Shown here: positions 52,939 to 62,871 of the stretch, piece by piece | Position numbering within the stretch: position 1 is the stretch's first letter | Layout: each line of letters starts with the position of its first letter | Assembly: GCF_000179035.2 (NCBI RefSeq) | Contig: NC_015155.1 | Span: 62,001 to 126,000 of the forward strand | Direction: 5' to 3' | Origin: Mycoplasma suis str. Illinois | Lineage (GTDB): Bacteria; Bacillota_I; Bacilli_A; Mycoplasmatales; Mycoplasmoidaceae | DNA length: 64,000 bases | The notes under the pieces: model-generated | The model's database searches: none | What the model saw: only the letters and a program-made list of their open reading frames with translations | Told to the model about the DNA's origin: nothing | Program-made: the position numbers and the translations under genes

Positions 52939-53760
52939 ATTTCAGCTCTAAAAATAGGCAGTTATCTTGCTGCCTTAACTTTAGGAACTACTAGTACAGC
53001 TGCCGCAGGCAGCTATGGACTAGTTAGTTATTTCAAAAAAGGTCCTGAAGGAAGTTCTAAGTCTGTTTCTTCTCAATCTTTGTCTGCCCCAAAACCTCTC
53101 GGAGATGTTCAAAGAAGTGGAGTAACTCTCGAACAAAAAGGTACTCAAAATTCTAAGGGACAAACGAGAGAAATTAGTTTTGGAACTTCTTCCACTTCTT
53201 CTAGAGCAGAACCTTCCTTAAGAGATGGAGAAGAAAGAAATTCTGGAAATCACCAAAGAATTATTTCATCTGCTTCTCCTGAAAGTATCTCCGAGACACT
53301 AAATAAAGGATCCCAAAAAGATTCTGCGTGAGAATACTATATCTCCAGAGATGAAAGTGGGGGAGGAGAGTTTGAGAAAGATGAAGAAGAATCTCCTATC
53401 TCTGTAATTGCTGAATACATTAAGAGAGAAAAAAATAGTCAAGGTAATCCAATTTGTCAGCAATTTATAAAAGGATTTGGAATTAGTTCAGATAGAACTG
53501 TAGTTAAAGAATGTAATTATTTGTCTTCTTGAGGCTCTTGAGAAAAACAAAGTAAAACAGATAAACAACTTTCTGTTTTATTGTTGGTAAATCAAGAAAA
53601 AATCAAAACTTCTTTAAGAAAGTTTGGTTTGTTTATAGATTCTTTGCCTTCTAGTAAGGCAATTACTTGAAATACAAATGATAACTTGACTTGCTTCAAA
53701 CAAAATGATGAAGCAATAAGTAATCATGAAAAATTTTTGATTGCCTGTCATTGGCAATAA
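52939..53760 (+). CDS. 4C protein, subgroup H, ATT start
   Basis: 273 aa. After TAG at 52930 the frame reads ATTTCAGCTCTAAAA (ISALKIGSYLAALTLG then TTSTAAAGSYG). There is no ATG, GTG or TTG before the anchor, so ATT at 52939 is the likely start, in the same ATT-Ser context as gpmI and metK. Type 2: PICQQF, KECNYL, VLLLVNQEKIKTSLRKFGL, LTCFKQ, IACHWQ. Confidence 0.78.
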
Positions 53761-53767
53761 ATAAATA

Positions 53768-54649
53768 ATGGCTCCAGCATTAAAGCTGTTAGCTTTAATG
53801 TTTGGAACTACTAGTACAGCTGCCGCAGGCAGCTATGGACTAGTTAGCTATTTCAAAAATCCTCAAAAAATTTCTATAGATCGTGAAAAACAAAAACCTA
53901 CAGGAAATGATCTTTTGCAAATTAATCCTGAAGGATCTAACAACAATTCAACTGATTTATTGAAAAAACAAGAAAATTCAGATTTACCTGAGCAGCATGA
54001 AAGAACAACTCAAGAATCTGGAAATTTAGGAGAAAAAACTAAAGAGTCAGGGGATCAAGAAGGATTAAAAATATCTTCCCCTGACTCAAAACATAAAGAA
54101 CAAGTACCAGTAGGAGTAGAAGAAAGAGGAAAGTCAGAAATTACTTCTATTCCTATACAAGTTAGATCTTTAGTGACTTCAAATACTGGATCTAGAGATC
54201 AGAGATGAGAACACTACATCTCAAGAAGTGAATTGCAAGAAAAGTTGGAACCCTTTTTTGGAGATGATGAAGATTCTCATTCAGATCTTTTTGTAGCTGA
54301 ATTTATTAAGTGACAAAAAGAAAAAGGGGGGTTAGCATTATGCCAAAAATTGATTAGAGATGCATTAGGTAATGTGAAGAAAATAGAAGCTGAAAAATGT
54401 TCCAATTTATCAATTTGAAATTGATGAGAAAGTAATGTCAATGGTCAACAAAATAAAAACCTTTCAGCATTATTATTTGCTGATCAAGAAAAAATTACAA
54501 CATCTTTGAAAAGTTTTGGGATATATGACCAAGAACTCCTAGTAAATAAGAGAACATCATGAAATTTAGAAAGTTTGACATGCATGAAAGAAGATGACAT
54601 TTCATTAAGCGAAAATGACAGATTTTTAATTTCTTGTCACAGTTATTAA
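53768..54649 (+). CDS. 4C protein, subgroup H
   Basis: 293 aa. MAPALKLLALMFGTTSTAAA then GSYGLVSYFKN. Glu/Gln/Ser/Asn-rich linker (about 110 residues). REHYISRSE introduces a second acidic stretch; type 2: ALCQKL, EKCSNL with SIWNWWESN, ALLFADQEKITTSLKSFGI, LTCMKE, ISCHSY. 7 bp after the previous gene. Confidence 0.84.
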
Positions 54650-54674
54650 AAAAGTGAAAAATTAGGAATTAAAT

Positions 54675-55166
54675 TTGACTCCCTTAATTAAAGGCTCAAT
54701 AATGACAGCTTCTTTGGTAGGAGTTACTTCTGGCGGATTAGGAGCAAGCTATTTAATAAATAACAATTTTTTTTCTTTGAGTCAAAAAGAAAAACCAGAA
54801 GAATTTCCGAGCGCTGAAGTTATTTATCAACTATATGATGGAGATGCAGATGTTAATTGTGCTTTCTGAACTTTTAAAGATGTCAAAAAGCAAGAGAACA
54901 AAGAAAAAATAGATCCTAAATGTAAAGAATTAATTGATCAATTTTGAAAAGAAAAAGATGGAAGAAAGCCATCTTTTTGAATGAAATCTCACAAAGATAA
55001 AGCTTCTGAAACTTTAGAAGTTTACTTTTCAAATTTGAAAAGTAAGTTTGATTCCTTAGGTAAAGAAAGTGAAGAGGAATGAGGAGATGAACATAGAACT
55101 TGTATCAAAAAAACTGAAAATGAAGAAATTATTGTTTTTTGTCACAATAAGAACTCAAGCAATTAG
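54675..55166 (+). CDS. 4C protein, subgroup I, TTG start
   Basis: 163 aa. TTG at 54675 (LTPLIKGSIMTASLVGVTSG then GLGASYLINN) is preferred to the ATG at 54702, which would cut the anchor. No linker; SAEVIYQLYDGDAD then type 2: VNCAFW, PKCKEL, PSFWMKSHKDKASETLEVYF, RTCIKK, VFCHNK. A single I gene placed among H genes. Confidence 0.78.
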
Positions 55167-55174
55167 TTAAAAAA

Positions 55175-55975
55175 TTGAATACAGCATTAAAGTTGTTAAC
55201 TTTAATGTTTGGCACTACTAGTACAGCTGCCGCAGGCAGCTATGGACTAGTTAGTGTTTTCAAAAAACCAGATAAAACTAGTTCAATAGTCACTCATTCT
55301 TCTTTAAGTAAAGGGATAGCAAATGTTTCTGATTACAACAAAGGAACTTCCTCATCTTCTTTTTTGTCCGCCATTCCATCCACAACACAAGAATTAGAAA
55401 CAAATAAATTTTCAAAAGACCCTATTGAAAGTAATTCTGACTCCCAAGAAATACAGAGGAAAGTGCACGAAAAATCTCTTTCAGTTAAGTCGAAAAGATC
55501 ATTAGAAATTTCTGGAGAAGAATCTGTAGATAATGAGCAGTGAAAACACTATATATCTGTTGGAGAAGAAACAGAAAAAAACAGTTATTCAATGGAAGAT
55601 GAAGGCTCTGAAGAAGTACCCCATATTGCAGAATTCATTAAGAGAGAAAAAAGACAAAGTTGAGATTCTCCAACTTGTCAAAAGCTAGATAGAAAGTCAG
55701 GAAATAAAGTTAACAAGTTTTGCCAAGATTTATCCATTTGAAGTATTTGACAAAGAAAAGATAAGGAGGTTAAAGATAAAAATCTTTCAATATTATTGTT
55801 TGCTGAGCGAGAGAAAATTACAACTTCTCTCAAAAAATTTGAAATATTTGATGAGAATTTATCAACAAGTAGAAGTACTACTTGAAATACTGATAGCTTA
55901 GCTTGTTTTAAACAATATGACAGTGCAGTAAGCAATAATGATGGATTCTTAATTGCATGTGAATTTTTCTCATAG
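55175..55975 (+). CDS. 4C protein, subgroup H, TTG start
   Basis: 266 aa. TTG at 55175: LNTALKLLTLMFGTTSTAAA then GSYGLVSVFKK, nearly the same anchor as at 53768. The linker is Ser/Thr/Lys/Glu-rich. WKHYISVGEET, then PTCQKL, KFCQDL with SIWSIWQRK, ILLFAEREKITTSLKKFEI, LACFKQ, IACEFF. Confidence 0.82.
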
Positions 55976-56002
55976 TTCAGGTTTTTTTAGTAATCTATTA
56001 AT

Positions 56003-56896
56003 TTGTCTTTTTTAAAGCTAGGAACTTACATCCTAGCTTTAATGGTGGGTACTACTAGTACAGCTGCAGCGGGAAGCTATGGATTAGTTAGTTACTTTAA
56101 ACCAAAACCTAAAAATGAACAAATTTCCAGCAATAGTGACACATTAAAAACTTCTAAAAGTCCTTCTGCTGAAAATCCACATCTTCAAGATCCTTCGAAC
56201 GATTTAAGAGAATCTGGAAGTTCTAGTGTGAGCGAAAATAGAGAAAATGATTTGACTTTAACTTCTAATGAAAGAACTTTAGAAAGAGATAAAGTTGGAA
56301 CTCAACAAATTACAACTGTCTCCGGAGCTCAAGATAATAAAAGAATGAATGTTGAGGTTACAACAACAAATGATGTTTCAATTTCAGAAAATAAAAAATT
56401 AAGAGTTCTTGAAGAGAAAGTTCCTCCGAAAGAGGAAGAAGAATTAGAAGAATCTTCGGAGAATTTACAAGACTGAAAATTCTATATTTCTAGAGATGAG
56501 GAAAAAGATAATTTAGGTTTTTCGCAAGATGAAGAAGATTCTGCAGATATTTTTTTAGCTGAATTTATAAAAGTGGAGGAAATTCCTAAAGATACAGAAT
56601 GTCAAAGATTAATTAGAGGAGATGGAAATTCTTTAGGAAGACTTCAAAAGATTGACTGTAGTTCATCTTTTTCACTTTGAAATTTGTGAAAAAGTAAATA
56701 TGAAAGTAATAAAAATTCCTTAGTGTTATTGAGTGCCGATAAGTGAAAAATTAAGACAATTTTGAAAAAGTTTGAATTATTTGATCAATCTTTATCAGCC
56801 TCTAAATCTAGCTGAAATAAAGATTCTTGGGAATGTCGAAAATTAAAAGACAATTCTGAAGATGATGACAAATTTTTAATTAAATGCGATAAGTAA
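56003..56896 (+). CDS. 4C protein, subgroup H, TTG start
   Basis: 297 aa. TTG at 56003: LSFLKLGTYILALMVGTTST then AAAGSYGLVSYFK. Linker about 115 residues, Ser/Asn/Glu/Thr-rich. WKFYISRDEEKD, then TECQRL, IDCSSS, LVLLSADKWKIKTILKKFEL, WECRKL, IKCDK at the very end. AGCTAGGA/TCCTAGCT in the anchor codons forms a hairpin. Confidence 0.82.
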
Positions 56897-56907
56897 AAAT
56901 TGTTTAA

Positions 56908-57396
56908 ATGTTTAGTTCAATAGGAGCTAAATTAGTAATTTTGGTTGGCTCCACAATAACTCTTGCAGGTACAGGTTTAGGAGTTGTATCTTTGACATCC
57001 AAAAAATCAAAATTTATGGATCCAAAATTTATTGGAGAAAAAGTTTTGATTTTTAAGGATGGAAAAAGAGTTTGTCAATTTATAAAAGAAGACAACAGAA
57101 ATGATCCTTTTGAGGAATGTTCTACAAATTGATCATTAAAAAATAAAGAATCTAAAAATAGTTTTCAAATAAGAATTAGAGAGGAAGAAGTGAAAAGATT
57201 ATCTGCAGAAACTGAACAACCTGAAGAATGGATTGTTGTTTTCGCCAATGATGCGAAGCCAAGGGATGCGAAAATATTAACTAAAGAAGAAAATAAAAAG
57301 AAATGTGAAACTAAAAAAGAAGAAAATGAAGGTTATAAGTGAATTGAAATTCAATGCGAGATTGAAGAAATATCTCCTCAAATAACAGGAAAATAA
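56908..57396 (+). CDS. 4C protein, subgroup J
   Basis: 162 aa. MFSSIGAKLVILVGSTITLA then GTGLGVVSLTSKK. No linker; KFIGEKVLIFKDGK takes the place of the usual IAEYIY motif. Type 2: RVCQFI, EECSTN, SFQIRIREEEVKRLSAETEQ, KKCETK, IQCEIE. The most divergent anchor in this block; no close sister in the window. Confidence 0.78.
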
Positions 57397-57407
57397 ATTA
57401 ATAGAAC

Positions 57408-57864
57408 ATGTCTGCATTAGTTAAAGCAGCAGTTATTTTCACTTCTTTTGTCGGAACTACAGCTGGAGGCCTAGGAGTGAATTATTTAATTAACACAAAT
57501 TTAGATTTTTTAAGAGCCACCAAGAAAAGCTGATTTTGAAATTATTTATTTCTCAATGAGTGATAAAAAAGTTAATTGTGATTTCTTAGATATTGAGAAA
57601 AAAGAAGTTAAGAAAAATTTAGAACAAGAATGTAAAAAATTTATCGATACTTTCTGGAAAGATGAGAGTGGGAAAAAACCTGCATTATGAATTAGAGCCG
57701 ATAAGGGAAAAATCAAAGAAGCCTTGAAAAATTATTCTTGAAATTTTGAAAATAATTTAGAAACTGATGAACCCAAAAATTGAGAAGATTCTAAAAATAA
57801 CCTAACTTGTAATAAAAAATTAGAAAACCAAAAAGTAATTGTGATGTGCCATCACAAAACTTAA
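57408..57864 (+). pseudogene. 4C protein, subgroup I, frameshifted after the anchor
   Basis: ATG at 57408 gives MSALVKAAVIFTSFVGTTAG then GLGVNYLINTN, then stops at TAA 57564. Removing one A from GAAAAG at 57524-57529 continues the frame as KKADFEIIYFSMSDKKVNC, with QECKKF, ALWIRADKGKIKEALKNY, LTCNKK and VMCHHK to TAA at 57862, about 151 aa. It matches the I gene at 54675. An A-run slip, a real mutation or a sequencing error could explain it. Confidence 0.72.
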
Positions 57865-57944
57865 ATTCATAAAAATTTAATTTACCCCCTCTCTAAATTA
57901 AGCTATTAATTAACTAGATAAATAAGAAATAATTAGTAACTAAT

Positions 57945-58724
57945 TTGTCTTATTTATTCAAAACATTATTTCTGTCCTTATCTCTGGGCGGGACAGCCGC
58001 AGGAGGAAGTTATGGTATAGGTTACTTAATTAATGGAAAGGGAGGTGGAAAAAGTAGAACATTAGTTAGAAGAAGTGCAGAAAATAGAGGAACTGATTCT
58101 CATTCCTCTCCTTCAGAAAAAGGAGAATCAGGACCTCAAACAACTAGAAATGATAATCATGAAGCAAGTTCTCGGGCAAGTAGTGTTTCTACGGGAACAG
58201 AAGATTCTGGAGCAACAAATAGTGGAACTCATTCAGCTCAAACCCAATCAAATCTTGGGGGGGGCAATAATTTGCGAAGCGAAGAAAGTATTTCTACTTC
58301 TATTTCCTTGAATAGAGAGAAGCAAGTGGATGCTGAATTAATTTACAATCAATATTTTTCTGGAGATGGTGAATGTTATCAACTGACTTTTAAAAATGGA
58401 AATAAAGAGAATAAGAAAGTTAGCTCCAGTTCTTGCAAAGACTTAAAAAGTATTTTTTGAAATACAAAAGATAATCAAAATCCAGTATTTTGATTAAGAA
58501 CTACTCAAAATAAAATTCAAGAAATTTTGAAAGAATATCAATCTCTTTTTGGAGAAGAAAATATTGAAAAATTGATTTCCGGAAATAATCAAAATTTCAA
58601 AAATAGATCTTTGAAGTGTGAGAAAGAAATTCAAAGTGATCAAGATGTAGTTGTGAGTTGTCATGGTATAGTTGGTTCAAATAATTTAGATGGAGGAGAT
58701 GATGACGAAGATGAAGAAGATTAA
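57945..58724 (+). CDS. 4C protein, subgroup K, in-frame G8 run in the linker
   Basis: 259 aa. TTG at 57945: LSYLFKTLFLSLSLGGTAAG then GSYGIGYLINGKGGG. The linker of about 90 residues is Ser/Gly/Thr/Asn-rich; the G8 run at 58257 codes NLGGGNN in frame near residue 105. Type 2: GECYQL, SSCKDL, VFWLRTTQNKIQEILKEYQ, LKCEKE, VSCHGI, with an acidic tail. Unlike other runs, this one is not in the anchor. Confidence 0.82.
58257..58264 (+). repeat. G8 homopolymer, in frame
   Basis: Run in AATCTT-run-CAATAAT, in frame. Slippage would remove the C-terminal cysteine domain but keep anchor and Ser-rich linker. Confidence 0.9.
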
Positions 58725-58755
58725 TATTTTCTTCTAAAAATAATCAAATAGATTT

Positions 58756-59286
58756 ATGGTAAGAAAGTTTTTCATTCCAATAGTTCTTGCTGGGGCAGGA
58801 ACTTCTGTAGGGGCGGGATATGGTCTATCTAGATATTGAAATAGTGAGCAACAACAATTAGAGGAAAATTATGGAAAAAATGCGAAAGTATTTGCACAAT
58901 TTATCAGAAAAACTAATGACAATGTTGAAAGTTTTGATTTATTTTGTGAAAAATGAGTAAGTAGTGATGAAGGAGATAGAAGAGCTATTATTCCTGAATT
59001 TGAATGTCAAAAATCTTTTCAACAATTACCTTTGAGAGGAGAAAAAGTTCGTGTGGAGAAATGATTAGAAGTTGAAAAGAATAGATTTAAAGATATTCTT
59101 CAACAATATTTTTCTCCTCTTTCTGAGGAAAATGAATCTTTAGTTAATGAAAATTTTGAAGGAGAGTGAAATCATGGCTCTTTAATTTGTGAAAATAGTA
59201 AGTCTAATGAAGGACAAAAAGTAATTGTTTCTTGTTATGATGCTCAAGAATTTATAAGAGAAAAACAAATTAATTGAGAGTCTTAG
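58756..59286 (+). CDS. 4C protein, subgroup L
   Basis: 176 aa, hidden by TGA codons. MVRKFFIPIVLAGAGTSVGA then GYGLSRYWNSEQQQLEE. YGKNAKVFAQFIRKTNDN is an L-subgroup motif. Type 2: LFCEKW, FECQKS, EKWLEVEKNRFKDILQQYF, LICENS, VSCYDA. The spacing C1-C2 is longer than in other groups (about 24 residues). Confidence 0.78.
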
Positions 59287-59317
59287 TCTTTCTTTGAGAG
59301 GAAAATTTAGTTAATTA

Positions 59318-59869
59318 ATGAATCCGGCAATAGCTGTTCTATCGATAGTTGCTGGGATTGGGGGAGCTGCTGCCGCAGGAAGTTATGGATTTATGAGTTA
59401 TTATGACAATTACATTAAACAACCTAGAAAGACACATGAAGAGAGATTTGGGGAATGATATAAAAGTTTTTTGCAAAAAAATTCTTCTTCATCTGCAAAT
59501 ATTGAATTCATTATTAAAGGCAATAATGGAAAAGAACATTATTGCAAAAAAGTAGAAAATGGTCAAGAAAGAAATATGACAAAAGAAGAGTGTGATGGAA
59601 TAGTTAAACAAAAAAGTTGAAATGAAAATAATAATGTTCAGCCACAAGTGTGGCTGAGAACAGATATAGATAATATGGAGGAGGCATTCCAAAGATATTT
59701 CCCTGGAGGAAGTAGTTTAGGAGCAGATTATCCCTCAAAACAAGAAATTAATTTTTATGGTTTAACTTGCTTTAAAGACTCATTGCCTTCAGATAGAAAA
59801 ATTGAAATGAGTTGTTCTCATAAAGGAACTAGATATATTTGAGGACAATATTGACAAAGAAGAAACTAG
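59318..59869 (+). CDS. 4C protein, subgroup M
   Basis: 183 aa. MNPAIAVLSIVAGIGGAAAA then GSYGFMSYYDNYIK. No linker. ANIEFIIKGNNGKE, then type 2: HYCKKV, EECDGI, QVWLRTDIDNMEEAFQRYF, LTCFKD, MSCSHK. The VWLRT segment is close to type 1, so this gene bridges the two types. TAG is directly followed by the TTG of the next gene. Confidence 0.8.
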
Positions 59870-60385
59870 TTGTCTGTGATTACAGTATTAAAGAAATTTG
59901 TTGCTCCAATAGCTTTGGTCGGGACAAGTTCATCATTAGGTGCTGGCGGATATGGAATTTCGAATTACTTGAATGATGTATCTAGACAAAGTAGGCAGGA
60001 TGAGATATATGGAGAGAATTCGAAAGTATTTTCTAGATACATCAAGAAAACTGAAGAGAGTGAAAATAGCTTTAATTTATTGTGCGAAAAATTAATAACT
60101 AGTGAGATTGGGGATAGAAAAGAAGATTTTCCTATCCCAGAATGTCATAAGAAATTTCAAGATCTTGTTTCGAAAAATAAAAAGTTAGAAATCTGAATGG
60201 AATCAGATAAAGAAAGATTTTCAGAATCTTTTAGTCAATATTTTGACAATCTTTCGGAAGAATCAGAATTATTATTTATGAATAATGAAAATTATTTAGG
60301 AAATTGAAAATATCAAAACTTGGACTGTAATAATGAGCAAATTTCTGAAAAAATAATTGTTAGTTGTTCAAACAATTCTTATTAG
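59870..60385 (+). CDS. 4C protein, subgroup L, TTG start
   Basis: 171 aa. TTG at 59870, immediately after the upstream stop: LSVITVLKKFVAPIALVGTS then SSLGAGGYGISNYLND. YGENSKVFSRYIKKTEES matches its L sister at 61526. Type 2: LLCEKL, PECHKK, LEIWMESDKERFSESFSQYF, LDCNNE, VSCSNN. Confidence 0.8.
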
Positions 60386-60399
60386 CTTTTAATTAGAAA

Positions 60400-60422
60400 A
60401 AAGCCCTAGATGGTAGGGCTTT
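60400..60422 (+). terminator. Hairpin between 4C genes
   Basis: AAAGCCCT / AGGGCTTT with a 7-nt loop, 15 bp after an L gene stop and 8 bp before the next ATG. No long T-run follows. Confidence 0.5.
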
Positions 60423-60430
60423 CTAAGATA

Positions 60431-60910
60431 ATGTTTCCTGTTTTGGGTTTCTTTGCAACTATAGTTGGTGGAGGCTATGTTGCCAATTATTTAGGTTTTT
60501 TACCTAAACAAAATTATTTGGATTTCAGTCACTGAAAAGAATCAAATACATTTGCAAACTATATTGAAAAAGTAAATGGAGAAAGCAGTAATTTTTCTTG
60601 CACCAAATGATTTACGCAAGAAGAAAAAAGTAAAAGTGAAAAAATAAGTGAAAATGATTGTCAAAAATTAATTAAAAGTCTTTCTCCCTTTAAGGAAAAT
60701 TCTCAATTAGAAAGACTTTTAATAGTTAATAAAGGTAAATTGAAAGAAGTTTTTTCTGAATATTTCTTAACTATTCCTGAGATGGTTGATTTATTGCTAA
60801 ACGGAAATTATGAAGGTAATTGAATGTACAGAGATTTAACTTGCAAAAAAGAAGAAAAATTTGAAAAATCAATAATTAGTTGTTTTAAAAAACAGCAAAA
60901 CAATACTTAA
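60431..60910 (+). CDS. 4C protein, subgroup N
   Basis: 159 aa, hidden by TGA codons. MFPVLGFFATIVGGGYVANY then LGFLPKQNY: the shortest anchor seen. SNTFANYIEKVNGE, then type 2: FSCTKW, NDCQKL, RLLIVNKGKLKEVFSEYFL, LTCKKE, ISCFKK. Related to L by the domain, not by the anchor. Confidence 0.78.
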
Positions 60911-60936
60911 TAAGAAGGAATTAATTCCTTCTTATT
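60909..60936 (+). terminator. 28-bp perfect palindrome with T-run
   Basis: AATAAGAAGGAATT followed directly by AATTCCTTCTTATT and then TTTA. It starts in the stop codon of the N gene. A good intrinsic terminator shape despite the absent loop (a few central pairs would open). Confidence 0.7.
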
Positions 60937-61015
60937 TTTAGGGGAATTCTGAGAAATGAATTTCTAAAAATATTCAGAAATCCTTTAAAGTTAATGAAAG
61001 CTCAGTAGTAGAAAA

Positions 61016-61519
61016 ATGTTGAAAGGTTGCAACATTATTTGGTCTTTAATTGTTGCAGCAGGAGGTTTAACTGCTGCCGGAAGTTATTATTTTAGGAAAG
61101 GAAATTCTGGGAGTGAAACTTCTTTAGAGTCAGCAGATGAAGAAACATTGGATCCTCTCCCCTCTTCATCTGCTGATTACATAATTAGGGGAAGTAATCT
61201 GGAAAGAAATTTTTGTGGAAAATTAATAAACGGTCAGGAAGAAGATATGTCTAGGGAAGAATGTAAAAGAATAGTTAAGGGAAATTGAGAGAAAGAAGAA
61301 CAACCTGAAATGTGATTGAGAGTTAAAGAAAAGCATTCAAAAGAAGCTATGGAACATTTTTTCCCAGATAATGAAAAAGCTAGGAAAGCTTCTTTTGGAG
61401 AAAGATGAGATGCTTTAGGTTTAACTTGCGAAAAGAAAAGTTCTTCTGAAGAAAGAATAGAAATAAGTTGTTATATTCCTGATTCTTTTAAGTCTCTCAT
61501 CAGAAAAACGGATAGATAG
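61016..61519 (+). CDS. 4C protein, subgroup O
   Basis: 167 aa. MLKGCNIIWSLIVAAGGLTA then AGSYYFRKGN, with an extra Cys at residue 5. Short Ser/Glu linker. SADYIIRGSNLE, then NFCGKL, EECKRI, EMWLRVKEKHSKEAMEHFF (type 1-like), LTCEKK, ISCYIP. 105 bp follow the previous gene, so a promoter could lie between, but none is clear. Confidence 0.8.
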
Positions 61520-61525
61520 TAACAT

Positions 61526-62047
61526 ATGGTTTCTGTATTAAAAAAAGTTGCAATCCCATTTGCTGTAACTGCGGCCAGTTCATCTTTGGGAGTTGGAGGT
61601 TATGGAATAACAACTTATTTAAATGAAGCAGCTGAACAAAAACAATTAGATGAAAAATATGGAGAAAATTCCAAAATATTTGCTAGCTATATAAAGAAAA
61701 CAGAAGAAACAGATAGTAATTACAAATTACTATGTCAAAAATGAATAACAAATATTAATAGCGAGAAGATGGATGTAATTCCTGAAATAGAATGCAACAA
61801 TAAGTTTCAGGAACTACTAAAAGAAAATAGACAGTTAGAAGAATGATTGGAAACTGATTACAACAAATTTGATGGTGTTTTTGGTCAATATTTTGATCCT
61901 CTTCCGGAAGATATAGAGCAAACTATGAATAAAGATTATGAGGGAAATTGAAAAAGAAATAATTTGACTTGCAATAATAAGAAAAATTCCGGAAAAGTAA
62001 TTGTTGCTTGTTTTAAGGAAGATCCTAGAATAGCAACTACAACTTAA
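61526..62047 (+). CDS. 4C protein,subgroup L
   Basis: 173 aa. MVSVLKKVAIPFAVTAASSS then LGVGGYGITTYLNEAA. YGENSKIFASYIKKTEET. Type 2: LLCQKW, IECNNK, LEEWLETDYNKFDGVFGQYF, LTCNNK, VACFKE. It is the last gene of a unit: a C8/G9 hairpin follows. Confidence 0.82.
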
Positions 62048-62057
62048 TTATTTTTTC

Positions 62058-62082
62058 TCTCCCCCCCCGAGGGGGGGGGAGA
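62058..62082. terminator. Hairpin built from a C8 and a G9 run
   Basis: TCT-C8-GA-G9-AGA, 11 bp after an L gene stop. The two homopolymers pair almost perfectly. It could stop transcription. Each arm is itself a slippage-prone run of the type seen elsewhere in the window. Confidence 0.65.
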
Positions 62083-62103
62083 TTTCAATAATTTAAAGTT
62101 GGT

Positions 62104-62122
62104 CTATAAAATATATGTAATT
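62104..62122 (+). promoter_or_regulatory. Promoter-like element shared with 36088
   Basis: CTATAAAATATATGTAATTT here matches CTATAATATATGTAATTT at 36088 apart from a 2-nt difference. Both lie in the two ~200-bp gaps that precede 4C units. TATAAA/TATAAT fits a -10 box. Confidence 0.45.
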
Positions 62123-62175
62123 TTGCTTATGTGAAACTTAAAAAATTTTGAAATAAATGAAACATTAGTTAGCTT

Positions 62176-62183
62176 GGGGGGGG
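62176..62183 (+). repeat. G8 homopolymer between genes
   Basis: Run in AGCTT-run-CAAAAGG, about 65 bp downstream of the promoter-like element and 67 bp before the ATG at 62251. No reading frame of size covers it. Confidence 0.85.
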
Positions 62184-62209
62184 CAAAAGGAACAGAATGT
62201 AAAAAATAT

Positions 62210-62231
62210 AGTCGGAGGAAATCCTCCGACT
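62210..62231 (+). repeat. 10-bp hairpin before a 4C gene
   Basis: AGTCGGAGGA / TCCTCCGACT with loop AA, 19 bp before the ATG. A similar but weaker hairpin follows the intergenic G9 run at 50536. Possible leader-RNA structure. Confidence 0.65.
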
Positions 62232-62250
62232 AATAAATAAGTATTAGAAA

Positions 62251-62847
62251 ATGATAGGTCTAGTTAGTCCTTTAAAGGCATTAGCCACAACAATTTCTTT
62301 GAGCGGAGTTGTTGCTGGAGGTTATGGAGTTAGTTATTTGTTGAAAGATGAGGGAGCGAAATTAATTCCGGAAGAAAAAAGAAAGGTAGGTCCAACTGAG
62401 ACAAGAAGAACTATTAAGGAAGAAGAATTTAGGGGAGGTAAAGGAAGTAAGGATTATTCTCCTAGCGTTGCATTGCCAATAATTCAACAAAAGAAGTTTG
62501 CAGCGGAAGAAATTTATAAACAAGATGATGGAAAAACAATTTGTAAAAATCTGATTCTTTCTGGGAATAGTGTGAGTTTTGAAATAGTAGAGCAAGATTT
62601 TTGTGATCAGAAAGTTAAAGAATTGTGAAATAGTGACTCGCAAAGACAACCAAAACTATGAATAAGAGCTGATGAAAAGGGTGTAATTGAAAAAGATTTG
62701 AAACAACACAGCATTACATTAACAGATAGTTCTGCAATGAATAAGGGATGAAAATGTCAAGATATTCGGCAAGATAATGGAGAGAAATGAATTGTTAGTT
62801 GCGAAAAAGAAGTTAGGGAACAATCAGATGAAGAGGAAATCCTTTAA
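62251..62847 (+). CDS. 4C protein, subgroup P
   Basis: 198 aa. MIGLVSPLKALATTISLSGV then VAGGYGVSYLLKDEG. Lys/Arg/Glu-rich short linker ending in VALPIIQQKKFAAEEIYKQD. Type 1-like: TICKNL, DFCDQK followed by ELWNSDS, LWIRADEKGVIEKDLKQH, WKCQDI, VSCEKE. It lies just downstream of an intergenic G8 run. Confidence 0.82.
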
Positions 62848-62871
62848 TTTAAAACACTAAACATTTAATTT

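Larger units (their letters stand above)
51216..55254 (+). repeat. Near-invariant anchor-coding DNA of subgroup H (dispersed copies)
   Basis: 41 identical nt beginning ACTACTAGTACAGCTGCC occur at 52987, 53807 and 55214; the first 29 nt also occur at 51216. The copies at about 52114 and 56050 differ at a few bases. The rest of these genes is far less alike. The segment itself contains GCTGCC-GCA-GGCAGC, a hairpin, and two ACTAG sites. Confidence 0.85.

Noticed and set aside
51162-56896. CRISPR-like array, because a ~40-nt segment recurs
   Set aside because: Spacing is about 0.8-1.4 kb and each copy codes the anchor of a separate gene; no short regular spacers and no cas genes.
58075-58311. 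Second + strand frame inside the K gene
   Set aside because: Out-of-frame reading of the Ser-rich linker; it lacks anchor and cysteines.
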